A stretch of 22,240 nucleotides of DNA from Spirogloea muscicola. Its lineage: Eukaryota > Streptophyta > Zygnematophyceae > Spirogloeales > Spirogloeaceae. Below the pieces are notes generated by a model. That model was given only the letters and a program-made list of their open reading frames with translations, ran no database searches and was not told the origin of the DNA. Below are positions 1 to 7,974 of the stretch, piece by piece (position 1 is the first letter of the stretch; each line of letters begins with the position of its first letter). The stretch is taken from NCBI GenBank assembly GCA_009602725.1, contig WELB01000103.1, forward strand, positions 122,591-144,830, in the 5' to 3' direction. Position numbers and translations under genes: made by a program.

Positions 1-169
1 GGCGGCGACGGCTCCTAGCCAGCATCGGGCGGCGCCGCTGTGAGGCCCCGCCGGCAGCGCGGCAGTTGCGCGGCCGCCGCATCACGCCGCCGACGTACCT
101 GCTGCGGGCGCTGCTGCTCCTTTCCTGGCAAGGCCAATTTGGCGGAGGCTCCGGCGGCGGCGCCGCGAT

Positions 170-202
<33 letters not shown>

Positions 203-214
203 GGGGGGGAGACC
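1..214. repeat. GC-rich block ending in a (GGC)n run
   Basis: Very GC-rich sequence that ends in an uninterrupted GGC-triplet run and a G tract (about 170-209). The open frames here are low-complexity Ala/Arg and are not convincing proteins. On the minus strand a consensus-like 5' splice site (CAG|GTACGT, near 95-103) and an ATG at 82 could belong to the 5' end of a gene running leftward out of the window. That is inference only. Confidence 0.45.
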
Positions 215-236
215 AAAACCCTAAACCCGAAGCCCT
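215..236 (+). promoter_or_regulatory. Telobox-like plant telomeric motif
   Basis: AAAACCCTAAACCC at 215-228, followed by a degenerate unit (GAAGCCCTAA), equals about two to three CCCTAAA plant telomere units. In plants such teloboxes are common in promoters and first introns of translation-related genes. With so few units this is a promoter motif or an interstitial scar, not a telomere. Confidence 0.45.
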
Positions 237-255
237 AACACAACTTCTTGAAGCC

Positions 256-1005
256 TCGCTTCTGCCAGCTGCATATCTGTCGTTCTAGCGACGACGAGTT
301 TCGGCTGTTGGCATCTCCTGACTGGAGGTTACTGCCACTCCCCTTGCCGCTGTGTTAGTCCTTAGCACTCCGGCTTCATCAGACCTTGTCCATTCCTTTG
401 GGCTGGCCTCTCGCAGCCACCAGTCAATCTGGCCGCGCTTTCTTCTTCTGGGTCGCTAGCGCAGGTGTACAGTATGAGCTTGGCCGTCTCGCTGCAGAGG
501 TCTATGGCCCGCGCGCTGCACCCGCGTGCCGGCAGAGCCCTCGCTGCCGCCTCTGGCTCTGGCCAGGGGACCCGCTTCCAGGAGCCCAGCTTCTCTGACC
601 TGAGGCTGCTTAGCAGAGGTTACCGAGTGCTTCGTAGCTGCTTTGTTTCTTTCTGTGCTTGTTTTTCTTAGCGCTTCCCCTGGCCCATTTTTCGTACTTT
701 GTTCATTCTTTTTTGGGCTGGCTTTTCCAGCCCCTATCCTCAATGGGCGAGCCCTTTCTCTTTCTTCTTTGCATCGTGCTCAGGCTAATGCTTTGCACCA
801 GAAAGCTGGGCGAGCTCTACTTGGTAGCAGAAGGGCTTCGTATCTGCCATCTAGTATCCAGGCATTGATTAGCGACCTTTATGTACTGACCTGTGTTTAC
901 TGAGCGGGTCAATCTGCTGTAGGTTATGTACGTGATGTGCTTGCCCTTGTACTTTGGCCATTTGGCCTTCGTTTGTTTCAAAAACACGTAATGTTCCTTG
1001 GTCTC
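256..1005 (+). mobile_element. Family A non-LTR retroelement 3' fragment, split by an insertion
   Basis: Positions 256-310 and 765-1005 together match the end of the family A ORF and its 3' UTR as seen at 4268-4550. The left piece carries the segment ending GACGACGAGTTTCGG. The right piece resumes at GTGCTCAGGCTAATGC and runs through the ORF end and the 3' UTR (GAGCGGGTCAATCTGC, GGCCATTTGGCCTTCG). The ORF end reads DLYVLTCVY then TGA. The 455 bp between the pieces is family B material, with a short GTTGGCA/CTTTGCA near-repeat at the junctions suggesting a target duplication. Confidence 0.75.
316..764 (+). mobile_element. Composite family B fragment nested in family A
   Basis: Three parts lie in one orientation. 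A hairpin module (about 355-445) has its core at 400-416 and the extension CACCAGTCAATCTGGCCGCG. A C-terminal family B ORF fragment (about 461-645) reads SLAVSLQRSMARALHPRAGR and then LRLLSRGY. A second hairpin tail follows (about 640-764; core GGGCTGGCTTTTCCAGCCC at 715-733, terminal block AATGGGCGAGCCC). The coding piece is out of frame with any longer ORF. Confidence 0.7.
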
Positions 1006-1009
1006 CCAC

Positions 1010-1190
1010 TTCGACCTTGGGTCTCCAATTTTATACCTCTTTTTGCATCTCCTTTTATTTATTTCACTCCAGCATCATTTTGCTTGTCTTGCAAGGCACA
1101 TCCCTTGCCACCACCATCGCCTTGTCTCCTTGCAAGGGCCATCCAAATCTATGCGCACCTGATTGGACTTAACAGACAGGGAATAGTCTG
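1010..1190. other. Unassigned segment with a diverged direct repeat
   Basis: No gene was recognised. CTTGCAAGGCACATCC (about 1088-1103) recurs as CTTGCAAGGGCCATCC (about 1129-1144), a 16-bp repeat with two mismatches. Nothing else is interpretable. Confidence 0.3.
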
Positions 1191-1194
1191 ATGG

Positions 1195-1300
1195 CGACCT
1201 CCTGTAGAAGGAAATTGCGCGCTCATAGAGAAGAAGAATGGCGCGCCCTTAGAGAAGAGGGGCTGGCCAAGCCGGCCCAAAAAGATGGACATTCCTTGAT
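1195..1300 (-). mobile_element. Hairpin tail with a tandem second terminal block
   Basis: On the minus strand the hairpin GGGCCGGCTTGGCCAGCCCC (1259-1278) is followed by TCTTCTCTAAGGGCGCGCC and then a second terminal block, TTCTCTATGAGCGCGC. This is the family B 3' tail with its end duplicated in tandem. No coding part is attached. Confidence 0.65.
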
Positions 1301-1307
1301 GGGGATG

Positions 1308-2196
1308 AGAAATTTCATGTGTTTGAAACAAGTGAAGGCCAAATGGCTAAGTACAAAGGCAAGCACATCTAGAGACCTACATAACCTACAGGAGATTGAC
1401 CCGCTCAATAACCACGGGTCAAAACATGAAGGTCGCTAACGATGCCTGAATACTAGATGTCAGATACGGAGCCCTAATGCCACCAACTAGAGCTCGCCCA
1501 GCTTTCTGGTGCAAAGCATTAGCCTGAGCACGCTGCAAACAGGCCGAAACTCGTCATCGCAAGGACGACAGAGATGCAGCTGGCAAGCCCATCTCAGCCA
1601 GAAACACATCTATACGTCGTGTGTAGCCTAAATTGGCAATATTCTGAAGGAGAGTGTGGAAGCGCGGACCCAGACAGCCAAAGATGTCGACTGCCGCTGG
1701 CAGGAGCTGATCGCATTGGGGGTAGTCGGAGTAGTGCTGCAGTTTTCTTTGTTCAGCACCGCCTACAGCGTGGCCAGCGATGTGTGTCGAAGCTGGACCT
1801 TCATACGCCTCCGTAACAACGACATCGACCAAGGCCGTGGTCCTCCACCAGGTTGCACGCCCACAATGTCAAGTGTGCGTCGATGATGACGTGCCTGGGC
1901 GTCCGTGGTGATAGGCATGATGTCGTTGACTTCCACGACCGCACGGTAGCCGGCGTTGCGCATCAAGCCCGCCAGGGCATCGCGGAGGAGGTTGTGGATG
2001 CCCACCACTTCTGGTCCAGTGGGGCATCTCAGCATGTGAGTGGCGAGCTCAGCACCCTCTGCACGGAAGCCGCACTCACACTGGCGCACCCCAATCAGGC
2101 AGTTGGTGGGAGGCCGAGGAAGAGTTGAAGCGACGTCCGAAATGCCTCATAGCTGATGCTGAAGGCGTTGGCGACGGCGTGTGAGGTGACGCCCTG
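1308..2196 (-). mobile_element. Family A non-LTR retroelement, 5'-truncated copy with a degenerate RLE ORF
   Basis: Reading leftward, the C-terminal part of the element's ORF starts near 2196. It holds a CCHC-type finger (CECGF...HMLRC, about 2085-2030) and the restriction-like endonuclease segment RRTLDIVGVQPGGGPR (about 1895-1845). A frameshift near 1800-1840 moves the reading frame, which continues as VDVVVTEAYEGPAS and VDIFGCLGPRFHTLLQNIAN. The ORF end (GY, TGA, about 1420) and the full 3' UTR down to 1310 follow. The copy is closely similar to the plus copy at 3700-4560. Several frame breaks make it inactive. The 3' end has no poly(A). Confidence 0.85.
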
Positions 2197-2205
2197 GGGA
2201 TATAG

Positions 2206-3041
2206 AGGAGCTTCTCCCTGTTTCTGTCCACCTGCCGGCACATCGCCAGGGCTGCCGTTCCACCACGCATTGCCGACGCTTTAAACTGCAGCCACCTGCT
2301 GGCCCTTGCGAAGCCGACAGGCGGTGTGAGACCCATTGCGATGACGAAGATTACCATGCGGCTGGTATCAAAGGCCGTGTGCAGCGAGCTGAAACCCCAG
2401 CTGAACAGCCACCCTATCACCCCACCAATTTGGTGCTGGCATGCCTGCGGGGCGGAGGCCCACGTCCACGGCATCCGCGCTGCTCTCGACGTGGACCTTT
2501 CAATGATGGTCCTTGGGCTGGATGTCAGTAACGCCTCTAACACAGTGGAGCGCAGAGTCATCATGGAGGAGCTGCACGACCCCTTCCCTTCCCTTCCCTT
2601 CCCTTATACCCTTTTTCCTCATGGCCTATGGCCGTCCAGAGCGGCTGCTGTGGCAAGCCGGAGAGTCGCGGAAGACGCTATGGTCATCTTCTGGCACACG
2701 CCACGGGGATCCCCTTAGCCCAATCCTGTTTGCCCTGCAACATTGCCGGGCTGTACGGCGCACCCAGAGCCAACACCCAGACCTCCTCTTCCCCTCCTAC
2801 GCGGATAATACACACATCATTGGAAATCCAGCTGAAGTCATGGCGGCTTACCCCTTGCTCGTTCGTGAACTCTGGACCTGATGGGCCTGCGGATTTGCCC
2901 GTCCAAGAGCGTGGCATGGTCCCCAAGCGGTCTCCCCGCCAACCTCCAGCTCCCCCAGGGCCGCCAGACCCCTGCCAATAGGCTGGCCATCCTCAAGGTG
3001 TACCTCGGCACACCAGCTCACGTGGCGGTGAACTTGCGGGA
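2206..3041 (+). pseudogene. Reverse transcriptase domain of family A (frameshifted)
   Basis: RT motifs occur in order. HLLALAKPTGGVRPIAM lies at about 2287-2343. Box A is GLDVSNASNTVERR, with the catalytic Asp codon at 2521. The conserved GDPLSPILFAL is at about 2705-2740. The catalytic box is YADN at 2798-2809, where active RTs have YADD. GLRICPSKSVAW and LAILKVYLGTPAH follow. The frame changes at the CCCTT repeat (2581-2605), and a stop at 2879-2881 interrupts the next segment. The stretch back to 2206 (RSFSLFLSTCRHIARAAV) is still in frame. Loss of the second catalytic Asp and the frame breaks make it a pseudogene. Confidence 0.85.
2581..2605 (+). repeat. (CCCTT)5 microsatellite inside the RT
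   Basis: Five perfect CCCTT units lie between RT box A and the next conserved block. Reading frame 1 is used before the repeat and frame 2 after it, so the repeat coincides with the frameshift. Slippage is the simplest cause. A similar CCCTT-rich stretch lies at 3067-3085, in the linker. Confidence 0.85.
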
Positions 3042-4274
3042 ATGCCTTCAACTACACCTCGCCCCCCTCCCTTCCCTTCCCCTCCTTGGGGAGACACAGC
3101 TGGCGTTGGCCATTCCCACTCGCTGCATCGGCCAACGGGCATGCTATCTGTAACGGACGATCGCCCCAATGGGCATGGTGGGCGAGCTTTACAAGAAATT
3201 CGACAGCTCCCTTCTACAGTCCCTGGCATCTCTTCTACATTCTTGATCTTCCCCTCAGCTTCATCTTCCCTCCAAGCTTCCCTTCCCACTCGCATGGGCG
3301 GCCTTGGCTGCCGGTCGTTGGAGCAGACGGCGCAAGCAGCCTTCCTGGGCTGCTGGCACCAAATCGCCTCTCTGCTCCCCATGCCCTTCCCTTGCCTCCA
3401 CGACCCTGTACGCAACGTGGAGGAAGGCTCCTTTCCCTTAAGCGGATCTGAGGAGCATCCGTCACTCAGCCATCGGCTCTTTCCCTTCTCTCTCCAACCC
3501 CTACTCACGCCATTCTCCGCCCTCGCTCAAGCTTCTGATAGAGGGGCACGATCCAGACTTATTACGGCAGTGGAAGACGAGCGCCGCAGAAGGTTGAGGA
3601 GGCTGCCAGAGATTCAGAACAATCCAAGGAGCCTCGCAGGACTTACTTCTCTAGCCACACCTGGTGCCACCGACTGGATCACCTCACACGCCGTCGCCAA
3701 CGCCTTCAGCATCAGCTCTGAGGCCTTTTGGACGTTGCTTCAACTCTACCTCGGCCTCCCACCCAACTGCCTGATTGGGGTGCGCCAGTGTGATTGCGGC
3801 TTCCGTGCAGAGGGTGCTGAGCTCGCCACTCACATGCTGAGATGCCCCACTGGACCAGAAGTGGTGGGCATTCACAACCTCCTCCGCGATGCCCTGGCGG
3901 GCTTGATGCGCGACGCCGGCTACCATGCGGTCGTGGAAGTCAACGACATCATGCCTATCATCACGGACGCCCAGGCACGTCATCATCGTCGCACACTTGA
4001 CATTGTGGGCGTGCAACCTGGTGGAGGACCACGGGCCTCGGTCGATGTTGTTGTTACGGAGGCGTACAAAGGTCCAGCATCGACACACATCGCTGGCCAC
4101 ACAGTGGGCGGTGCTGAACAAAGAAAGCTGCAGCGCTACTACGATTACCCCAATGCGATCTGCTCCTGCCAGCGGCAGTCACATCTTTGGCTGTCTGGGT
4201 CCGCGCTTCCACACTCTCCTTCAGAATATTGCCAATTTAGGCTACACACGACGTGTAGATGTGTTTCTGGCTGA
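3042..4274 (+). pseudogene. C-terminal zinc finger and restriction-like endonuclease ORF of family A
   Basis: This is an open frame of 410 codons, the longest in the window that makes biological sense. After a low-complexity Pro-rich start it contains LPTRMGGLGCRSLEQTAQA, typical of the RT-to-RLE linker. A CXCX11HX3C finger follows (C250, C252, H264, C268). The RLE core is RRTLDIVGV (D320) and VDVVVTE (D335, E340), fitting a PD-(D/E)XK nuclease. About 40 residues before its stop the frame departs from the family. The true continuation (FGCLGPRFHTLLQNIANLGY to DLYVLTRGY) is in frame 1, up to about 4458. Single-base losses around 4147 and 4177, relative to the minus copy, explain the shift. Confidence 0.85.
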
Positions 4275-4561
4275 GATGGGCTTGCCAGCTGCATATTTGT
4301 CGTTCTGGCGACGACGAGTTTCGGCCTGTTTGCAGCGTGCTCAGGCTAATGCTTTGCACCAGAAAGCTGGGCGAGCTCTAGTTGGTGGCATAAAGGCGTA
4401 TCTGACATCTAGTATTCAGGCATCGATTGGCGACCTTTATGTTTTGACCCGTGGTTATTGTGCGGGTCAATCTGCCGTAGGTTATGTAGGTCTTTGAATG
4501 TGCTTGCCTTTGTACTTGGCCATTTGGCCTTCACTTGATTCAAATACACGAAATTTTCTTC

Positions 4562-4630
4562 ATTGGGAGAGCCACTTCTTTATCGGGGCTGGACTTTCCC
4601 AGCCCCGATCCTCTATGGGCGAGCATTATT
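4562..4630 (+). mobile_element. Tandem terminal block plus hairpin tail
   Basis: The sequence directly abutting the family A 3' end begins with the terminal block ATTGGGAGAGCCACTTCTT (4562-4580). A complete hairpin module follows (GGGGCTGGACTTTCCCAGCCCC, 4585-4606) with its terminal block CTCTATGGGCGAGC (4611-4624). Two tails of different subtype are thus fused head-to-tail with no coding sequence. Confidence 0.7.
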
Positions 4631-4774
4631 CAGCACGGAGGACACAGCGGAGAAGCATCCCGTGCCATGCGCTCGGCGGGCAGACCAGCGGCAGGCCGCG
4701 CCGTGGCTGCTGTCTCCGGGGCTTCGTCGCTTTATCAAGTCGCTTCCTATCTGCATTTGTTGCCAAGAGAAAAT

Positions 4775-5318
4775 AGTGCGCCCATAGAGAAGAGGGGCCG
4801 GCAGAGGCCAGCCCAAAAAGAATGAACAAAATCCAAAGAGCCAAAACAGGTGCCGGAAAGGATATCTAAACAGATAGACACGAGATGACGCAAAGGGAAG
4901 CTCAGTGCCCACGAGTGAGCAGCATCAAGTCCGAGTAGCTCGCAGCTGGGAAAGAGGCACCTCGCCTAGACCCAGATGCAGCAGCCATAGCGCGGCCGGC
5001 AAGCGAGTGGACTGCGTGAGCCAGAGAGCGCTGAAACGAGACCGCCAGCCGCATGCGGAACACCTGTACTAGCGAGCCGGCAGCGTTGAAGCCGGGCAGC
5101 TCCCCTGGCTGACCCGGCCGCCGCTCAGTGGCCTGCCGGGCAAGCCGCTGGAGGAAATCCAGCCAGCGGCTGCCAAAAGAAAGAAAAAAAGTGCTCGCCA
5201 AAAGCCCCGTGTACGTCAGTTGCCAGGTGCCTCGAAGCATCACCAGCAGGGTGGTCGGCGTATTTGCGCTCCTTGCCCAGGGCCGCCACAGAGAGGTCCG
5301 ATCGTCCAATTGGCACAA
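4775..5318 (-). mobile_element. Family B non-LTR retroelement 3' copy
   Basis: On the minus strand the end of the RLE-type ORF runs from about 5318 to 4902. It includes FGSRWLDFLQRLARQA, FNAAGSLVQVFRMRLAVSF and YSDLMLLTRGH. The 3' UTR at 4901-4815 (start GCACTGAGCTTCCC) follows, then a hairpin (GGGCTGGCCTCTGCCGGCCCC, 4794-4814) and the terminal block TCTTCTCTATGGGCGCAC. This copy is the clearest evidence that the hairpin is the natural 3' end of family B. Upstream sequence to about 5300 (GGCCCTGGGCAAGGAGCGCA, minus) also fits the ORF, with frameshifts. Confidence 0.8.
5172..5204 (-). repeat. 17-bp tail-only insertion with 8-bp direct repeats
   Basis: GCCAAAAG occurs at 5172-5179 and 5197-5204. 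The 17 nt between them read GAGCACTTTTTTTCTTT on the minus strand, matching the terminal block of family B tails (GGGCGAGCACTTTC). The uninterrupted counterpart at 17582-17600 reads GCGGCCAAAAGCCCC with one copy. Confidence 0.75.
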
Positions 5319-5319
5319 G

Positions 5320-5560
5320 TAATGGAGCGTGCTGTCGTGGTTTGCGCCTCGTACGGCTGGGCCTGGCCTCTGTATTACTCATTCAAAGCAATTGCCTTCT
5401 TTGGGGGAGCTGTTTCTCGTGGAAAGACACCCTTACAGAAGAATGAGCAGTTTTCCGAAGGAGCGGGAGAGTGTGGAGACGAGGGTGAAGAACAGCTCAT
5501 CCAGTGTAAGGCAGTGGCCGTGACAGGCCAGCTGCAAGGAAAGGAAGGAACAAAGGAGAG
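5320..5560. other. Unassigned spacer between family B copies
   Basis: No gene was recognised. Short open frames have no protein-like signature. The segment separates the 5' end of one family B fragment from the tail of the next. Confidence 0.3.
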
Positions 5561-6242
5561 AAGTGGCACTCCCAATGGGGGCAAGGGCTGTGAAAAGCCA
5601 GCCCGAAAAGAATTGACAAAGGTTCAAAAGGGGCCAAATGACGGAGGGGCCTAAAAAAAGCGCTAAGCAGCTACGAAGGGGCCTGAAGAAGCTACGTCAG
5701 AACGGGGGACCACTCAGTACTTACGAGTGAGGAGCCTCAACTCCGACAAAGTAGCTGCCGGAAAACTATCCCCCTGCCGAAAGCCTGAGGCCGCAGCGAG
5801 AGCACGGCCAGCACGCAGATGCAAGGCGTGGGCCATGGACCGCTGAAGGGAGACTGACAATCGCATGCGGTATACCTGGGCCCACGAGCCAGCGGCGTTG
5901 AAGTCAGCCGGCTCACCGCGCCTGCGGGACACAGCGCGCCGCGCAAGCCTGGCCAGCAGGTCGAGCCACTGGGACCCGAGCGCCCCGTGCACGTCCACGG
6001 CCAGGGGTACGAACTCATCTGCAACCGGGTGGTCGGCGTCTTTGGCCGCCTTGCTGCGAGCGGCCTTCGCCGCAGCGTGGCCAGCCCGCGAAGCAGAGAG
6101 CCCCAGGTTGGAGCTGTCGACCACATCAGTGGTGACCACATCAGCAATAATGCGCGCGCCGCCGCCCGGCGTGGACGCCACCAGGTCGACGCGGCGCGTG
6201 TGGAGTCCGTCGGCCCTCTGGAGGATTGGCATGACAGACGTA
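5560..6242 (-). mobile_element. Family B copy B1: RLE C-terminus, 3' UTR and hairpin tail
   Basis: On the minus strand the ORF from 6242 to 5714 reads MPILQRADGLHTRRVDLVAS, GGGARIIADVVTTDVVD, EFVPLAVDVHGALGSQWLDL, VYRMRLSVSLQRSMAHALHL and ends ELRLLTRKY, TGA. The Asp pair in RRVDLV and IADVVTTD fits the PD-(D/E)XK core of an RLE. This frame is unbroken for about 176 codons, so the copy is younger or better preserved than the family A copies. The 3' UTR (5713-5606) is followed by the hairpin GGGCTGGCTTTTCACAGCCC (5585-5604) and the terminal block CCCCCATTGGGAGTGCCAC. A diverged + copy of this 3' end lies at 19515-19710. Confidence 0.85.
6168..6242 (+). repeat. 75-bp direct repeat, left copy
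   Basis: Begins GGCGTGGACGCC and ends GACGTA. It is the partner of 6679-6753, with 71 of 75 positions identical by eye. Both copies encode the same family B RLE segment on the minus strand and flank a 436-bp insert. Confidence 0.85.
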
Positions 6243-6678
6243 AAGGAGGGGTTTTTACCAGTAGAGGGCGGGGTAGCTGTGATTGGGCAGCCCCGTATGT
6301 AGAGATTGAACAAAGTCTGAAGGGCGCTGGTGCGCACTGCGACTTGAGTGGCCACCTTGGCGCCTGCAGCTGGCTGCTGCAAGTGGGGCCGGGGAGGCGC
6401 GCGCGAGTGGGCGGCTAGGCCTCTCGCCGGCCAGCCCCCGGCGCCGCCGCCCGCGGTGCCGACCGGCTCGTGGGACCTTGTCCAAAATTCTTCTGGGCTG
6501 GCCCCGTCCCAGCCAGTTGTCATCCTACACCAGTTCTGGGGAATGGAGTGTGTATCAAGAGATGGAGGGCCTGTGTGGCCAAGCACGAAGGCAAGCACAT
6601 CGACTAATGTACTTCTCTTGCTGCTGAGCAGGTTCTGGGCTGGCCTCCCCCAGCCACCGCCCTCTCCTGGAAGCGTCT
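6243..6678. mobile_element. 436-bp insert in family B with oppositely oriented hairpin modules at its ends
   Basis: The left end carries a minus-strand hairpin module (about 6250-6292; GGGCTGCCC...GGGTAGC equivalents, terminal block CCCTCTACTGG). The right end carries a plus-strand module (about 6635-6672; CTGGGCTGGCCTCCCCCAGCC and CCCTCTCCTGG). Another plus hairpin is at 6493-6513. A weak minus-strand family A tail lies at about 6541-6605. Next to the left hairpin a minus frame reads ALQTLFNLYIRGCP, resembling the segment just before the zinc finger in family A. The insert is probably two opposed retro-fragments, not a DNA transposon. Confidence 0.6.
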
Positions 6679-6753
6679 GGCGTGGACGCCACCAAGTCGA
6701 CGCGGCGCGTGTGGAGTCCGTCCGCCCTCTGGAGGATGGGCATGACCGACGTA
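6679..6753 (+). repeat. 75-bp direct repeat, right copy
   Basis: Partner of 6168-6242, with four substitutions. Its position at the broken end of the family B ORF is what a target-site duplication would give. A length of 75 bp is unusual for one. Confidence 0.85.
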
Positions 6754-7061
6754 TTCTCCATGGCCACCGTGTATCCGGCCTCCTGGAAGATGCCGAACAT
6801 TGCATCTCGGAGGAGGTCGTGAGCAGCTGTACGTTCGCCTCCAGTGGCGCAGCGGAGGATATGCGCCGCCAGCTCCGCCGGGTCCGTCGACCGCTCCCCA
6901 CACTTACACTGCAGCACGCCAAGCAGACAGCGGGGGGAGACACAACAGGCGATGGGTGGCCGTACGGAAGAGTTCATCCGGCCTCCTGAAGGCGTCGTAC
7001 AGGGGGAGCGCGCAGAGCCAGGCTGCCGCGCCAGGGGAGGCGGCCGACAGCAGCCGAGCAT
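6679..7061 (-). mobile_element. Family B copy B2: zinc finger and start of RLE
   Basis: The minus-strand ORF carries a CKCG...HILRC finger (about 6905-6850), then LLRDAMFGIFQEAGYTVAME and the RRVDLVAS motif, ending at the 75-bp repeat. In another frame the preceding residues (YDAFRRPDELFRTATHRLLC) align with the pre-finger segment of family A, so there is a frameshift near 6910. B2 and B1 are best read as two halves of one element split by the 436-bp insert. Confidence 0.75.
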
Positions 7062-7112
7062 GGCCTCGCACGTCTGTGGGAAGGGAGGAGCTGCAGCGAG
7101 GCCGTGAAGGAG

Positions 7113-7800
7113 TGCGCGCCAATAGAGAAGGACGCCTTGTCGACTGCTGCCAAAGAAAGAGGTGCCGAAAAAGGACTACACCACAAAACACTACAAAACA
7201 CCAGACGATGCAGAGGGCAGCTCAGTACCCGCGAGTGAGCAACATCAGGTCGGAGTAGCTCGCTGCAGGAAAAATTCTCGTGTATTCTCTGCAGGGAAAG
7301 AGGCATTCCGCCGAAACCCAGAGGCGGCGGCCATAGCACGGCCTGCTCGCGTGTGGACGGCGTAGGCAAGGGAGCGTTGAAACGATACCGCCAGGCGCAA
7401 ACGGAAGACTTGGGCGAGCGGACCGGCGGCGTTGAAGCCGGGCATCGCCCCTGGCAGACCCGGCCGCCGGTTAATGGCCTGACGGGCAAGCCTCTGGAGG
7501 GGAGAAAGGCGCGCGGGGCGCATGAAATGAAAAGGGAGGCCAATTCAAGCCAATACACAGTTCAAGCAGAGGCGAGTGCAAACTAAACAAGGCTACATGA
7601 TACAGAGACCCGGAGGAGATCCAGCCAGCGGCTGCCGAAAGCCCCGTGTACATCTATCGCCAGGGCCGCGAACTCATCACCAACCGGGTGATCGGCATAT
7701 TTTCGCTCCTTGCCCCGGGCCGCCTGGCCGACCGCGTGCCCTGCAAACGACGCCGATCTGGTGGGATTGGCGGAGTCGATGCAGACAGTTGTCACCACAT
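7113..7800 (-). mobile_element. Family B copy with an internal 105-bp insertion
   Basis: On the minus strand the ORF pieces DEFAALAIDVHGAFGSRWLD (about 7690-7625) and LQRLARQAINRRPGLPGAMP then FRLRLAVSFQRSLAYAVHTR (7500-7330) are collinear with B1. They are separated by the repeat at 7500-7606. The ORF end is corrupted near 7270 by a short duplication (CTGCAGGAAAAATTC/CTGCAGGGAAAGAGG). The 3' UTR (7240-7140) starts TACTGAGCTGCCC and ends in a terminal block TCTCTATTGGCGCGCAC at about 7130-7113. The hairpin itself has been lost. Confidence 0.75.
7500..7606 (+). repeat. Short interspersed repeat R3 (GCGCGCGG core)
   Basis: Begins AAGGCGCGCGGGGCGCATG, continues GAAATGAAAAGGGAGGCCAA and ends near GACCCGGAG. 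It interrupts the family B sequence CTGGAGG-AAATCCAGCC. A GGAG duplication at the junctions is possible. Related copies are at 17125-17170, 17600-17700 and 18268-18350. It has no coding capacity and no tRNA-like boxes that I can recognise. Confidence 0.6.
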
Positions 7801-7844
7801 CGGGCACAGCTTGGCCCCTTCGAACCGTTGTCAAGTCCTTTCGG

Positions 7845-7965
7845 GCTCCGGCTCCCTCGCCCAGGTATTTCGAATGAGGCTGGCGGTCTCGTTCCAGCAC
7901 TCTTTGGCTCGCGCAGTCCACACGCGCGCTGGCTGCGCAAGGGCTGCTGCCTCAGGCAAACCAGA
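7845..7965 (+). mobile_element. Inverted family B ORF fragment
   Basis: On the plus strand this encodes LAQVFRMRLAVSFQHSLARA followed by VHTRAG, the same C-terminal segment found at about 7450-7330 on the minus strand. It is therefore a separate insertion in opposite orientation and not the missing 5' part of its neighbour. Confidence 0.7.
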
Positions 7966-7974
7966 GACGAAAGT

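Larger units (their letters stand above)
2206..4560 (+). mobile_element. Family A RLE-type non-LTR retrotransposon, longest copy
   Basis: This is the most complete element in the window: partial reverse transcriptase, linker, CCHC finger, restriction-like endonuclease (RLE) and 3' UTR. It is 5'-truncated, lacking anything before RT motif 0/1. A C-terminal RLE with a preceding zinc finger and no visible N-terminal APE endonuclease places it with early-branching (R2/NeSL/Utopia-like) LINEs; the clade cannot be fixed by eye. The 3' UTR (about 4455-4555) ends near TACACGAAATTTTC, the same end seen in the copies at 13906 and 17519. The usual TGA stop is TGT here, so translation would run on. Confidence 0.85.

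Noticed and set aside
40-288. Ala-rich 82-codon frame at the window start
   Set aside because: Product of the GGC run followed by family A sequence; low complexity.
2326-4274. Family A as an active, autonomous element
   Set aside because: Frameshift at the CCCTT repeat, stop at 2879, YADN in place of YADD, further shifts near 4150-4180, lost stop codon and missing 5' end.
1308-4560. Twin-priming inversion as the source of the head-to-head family A pair
   Set aside because: Both arms contain the same RLE and 3' UTR, whereas twin priming inverts a different, 5' part of one copy.
7583-7965. Reading 7845-7965 (+) as the inverted 5' part of the 7113-7800 family B copy
   Set aside because: It encodes the same C-terminal segment that the neighbouring copy already has, so it must be a separate fragment.
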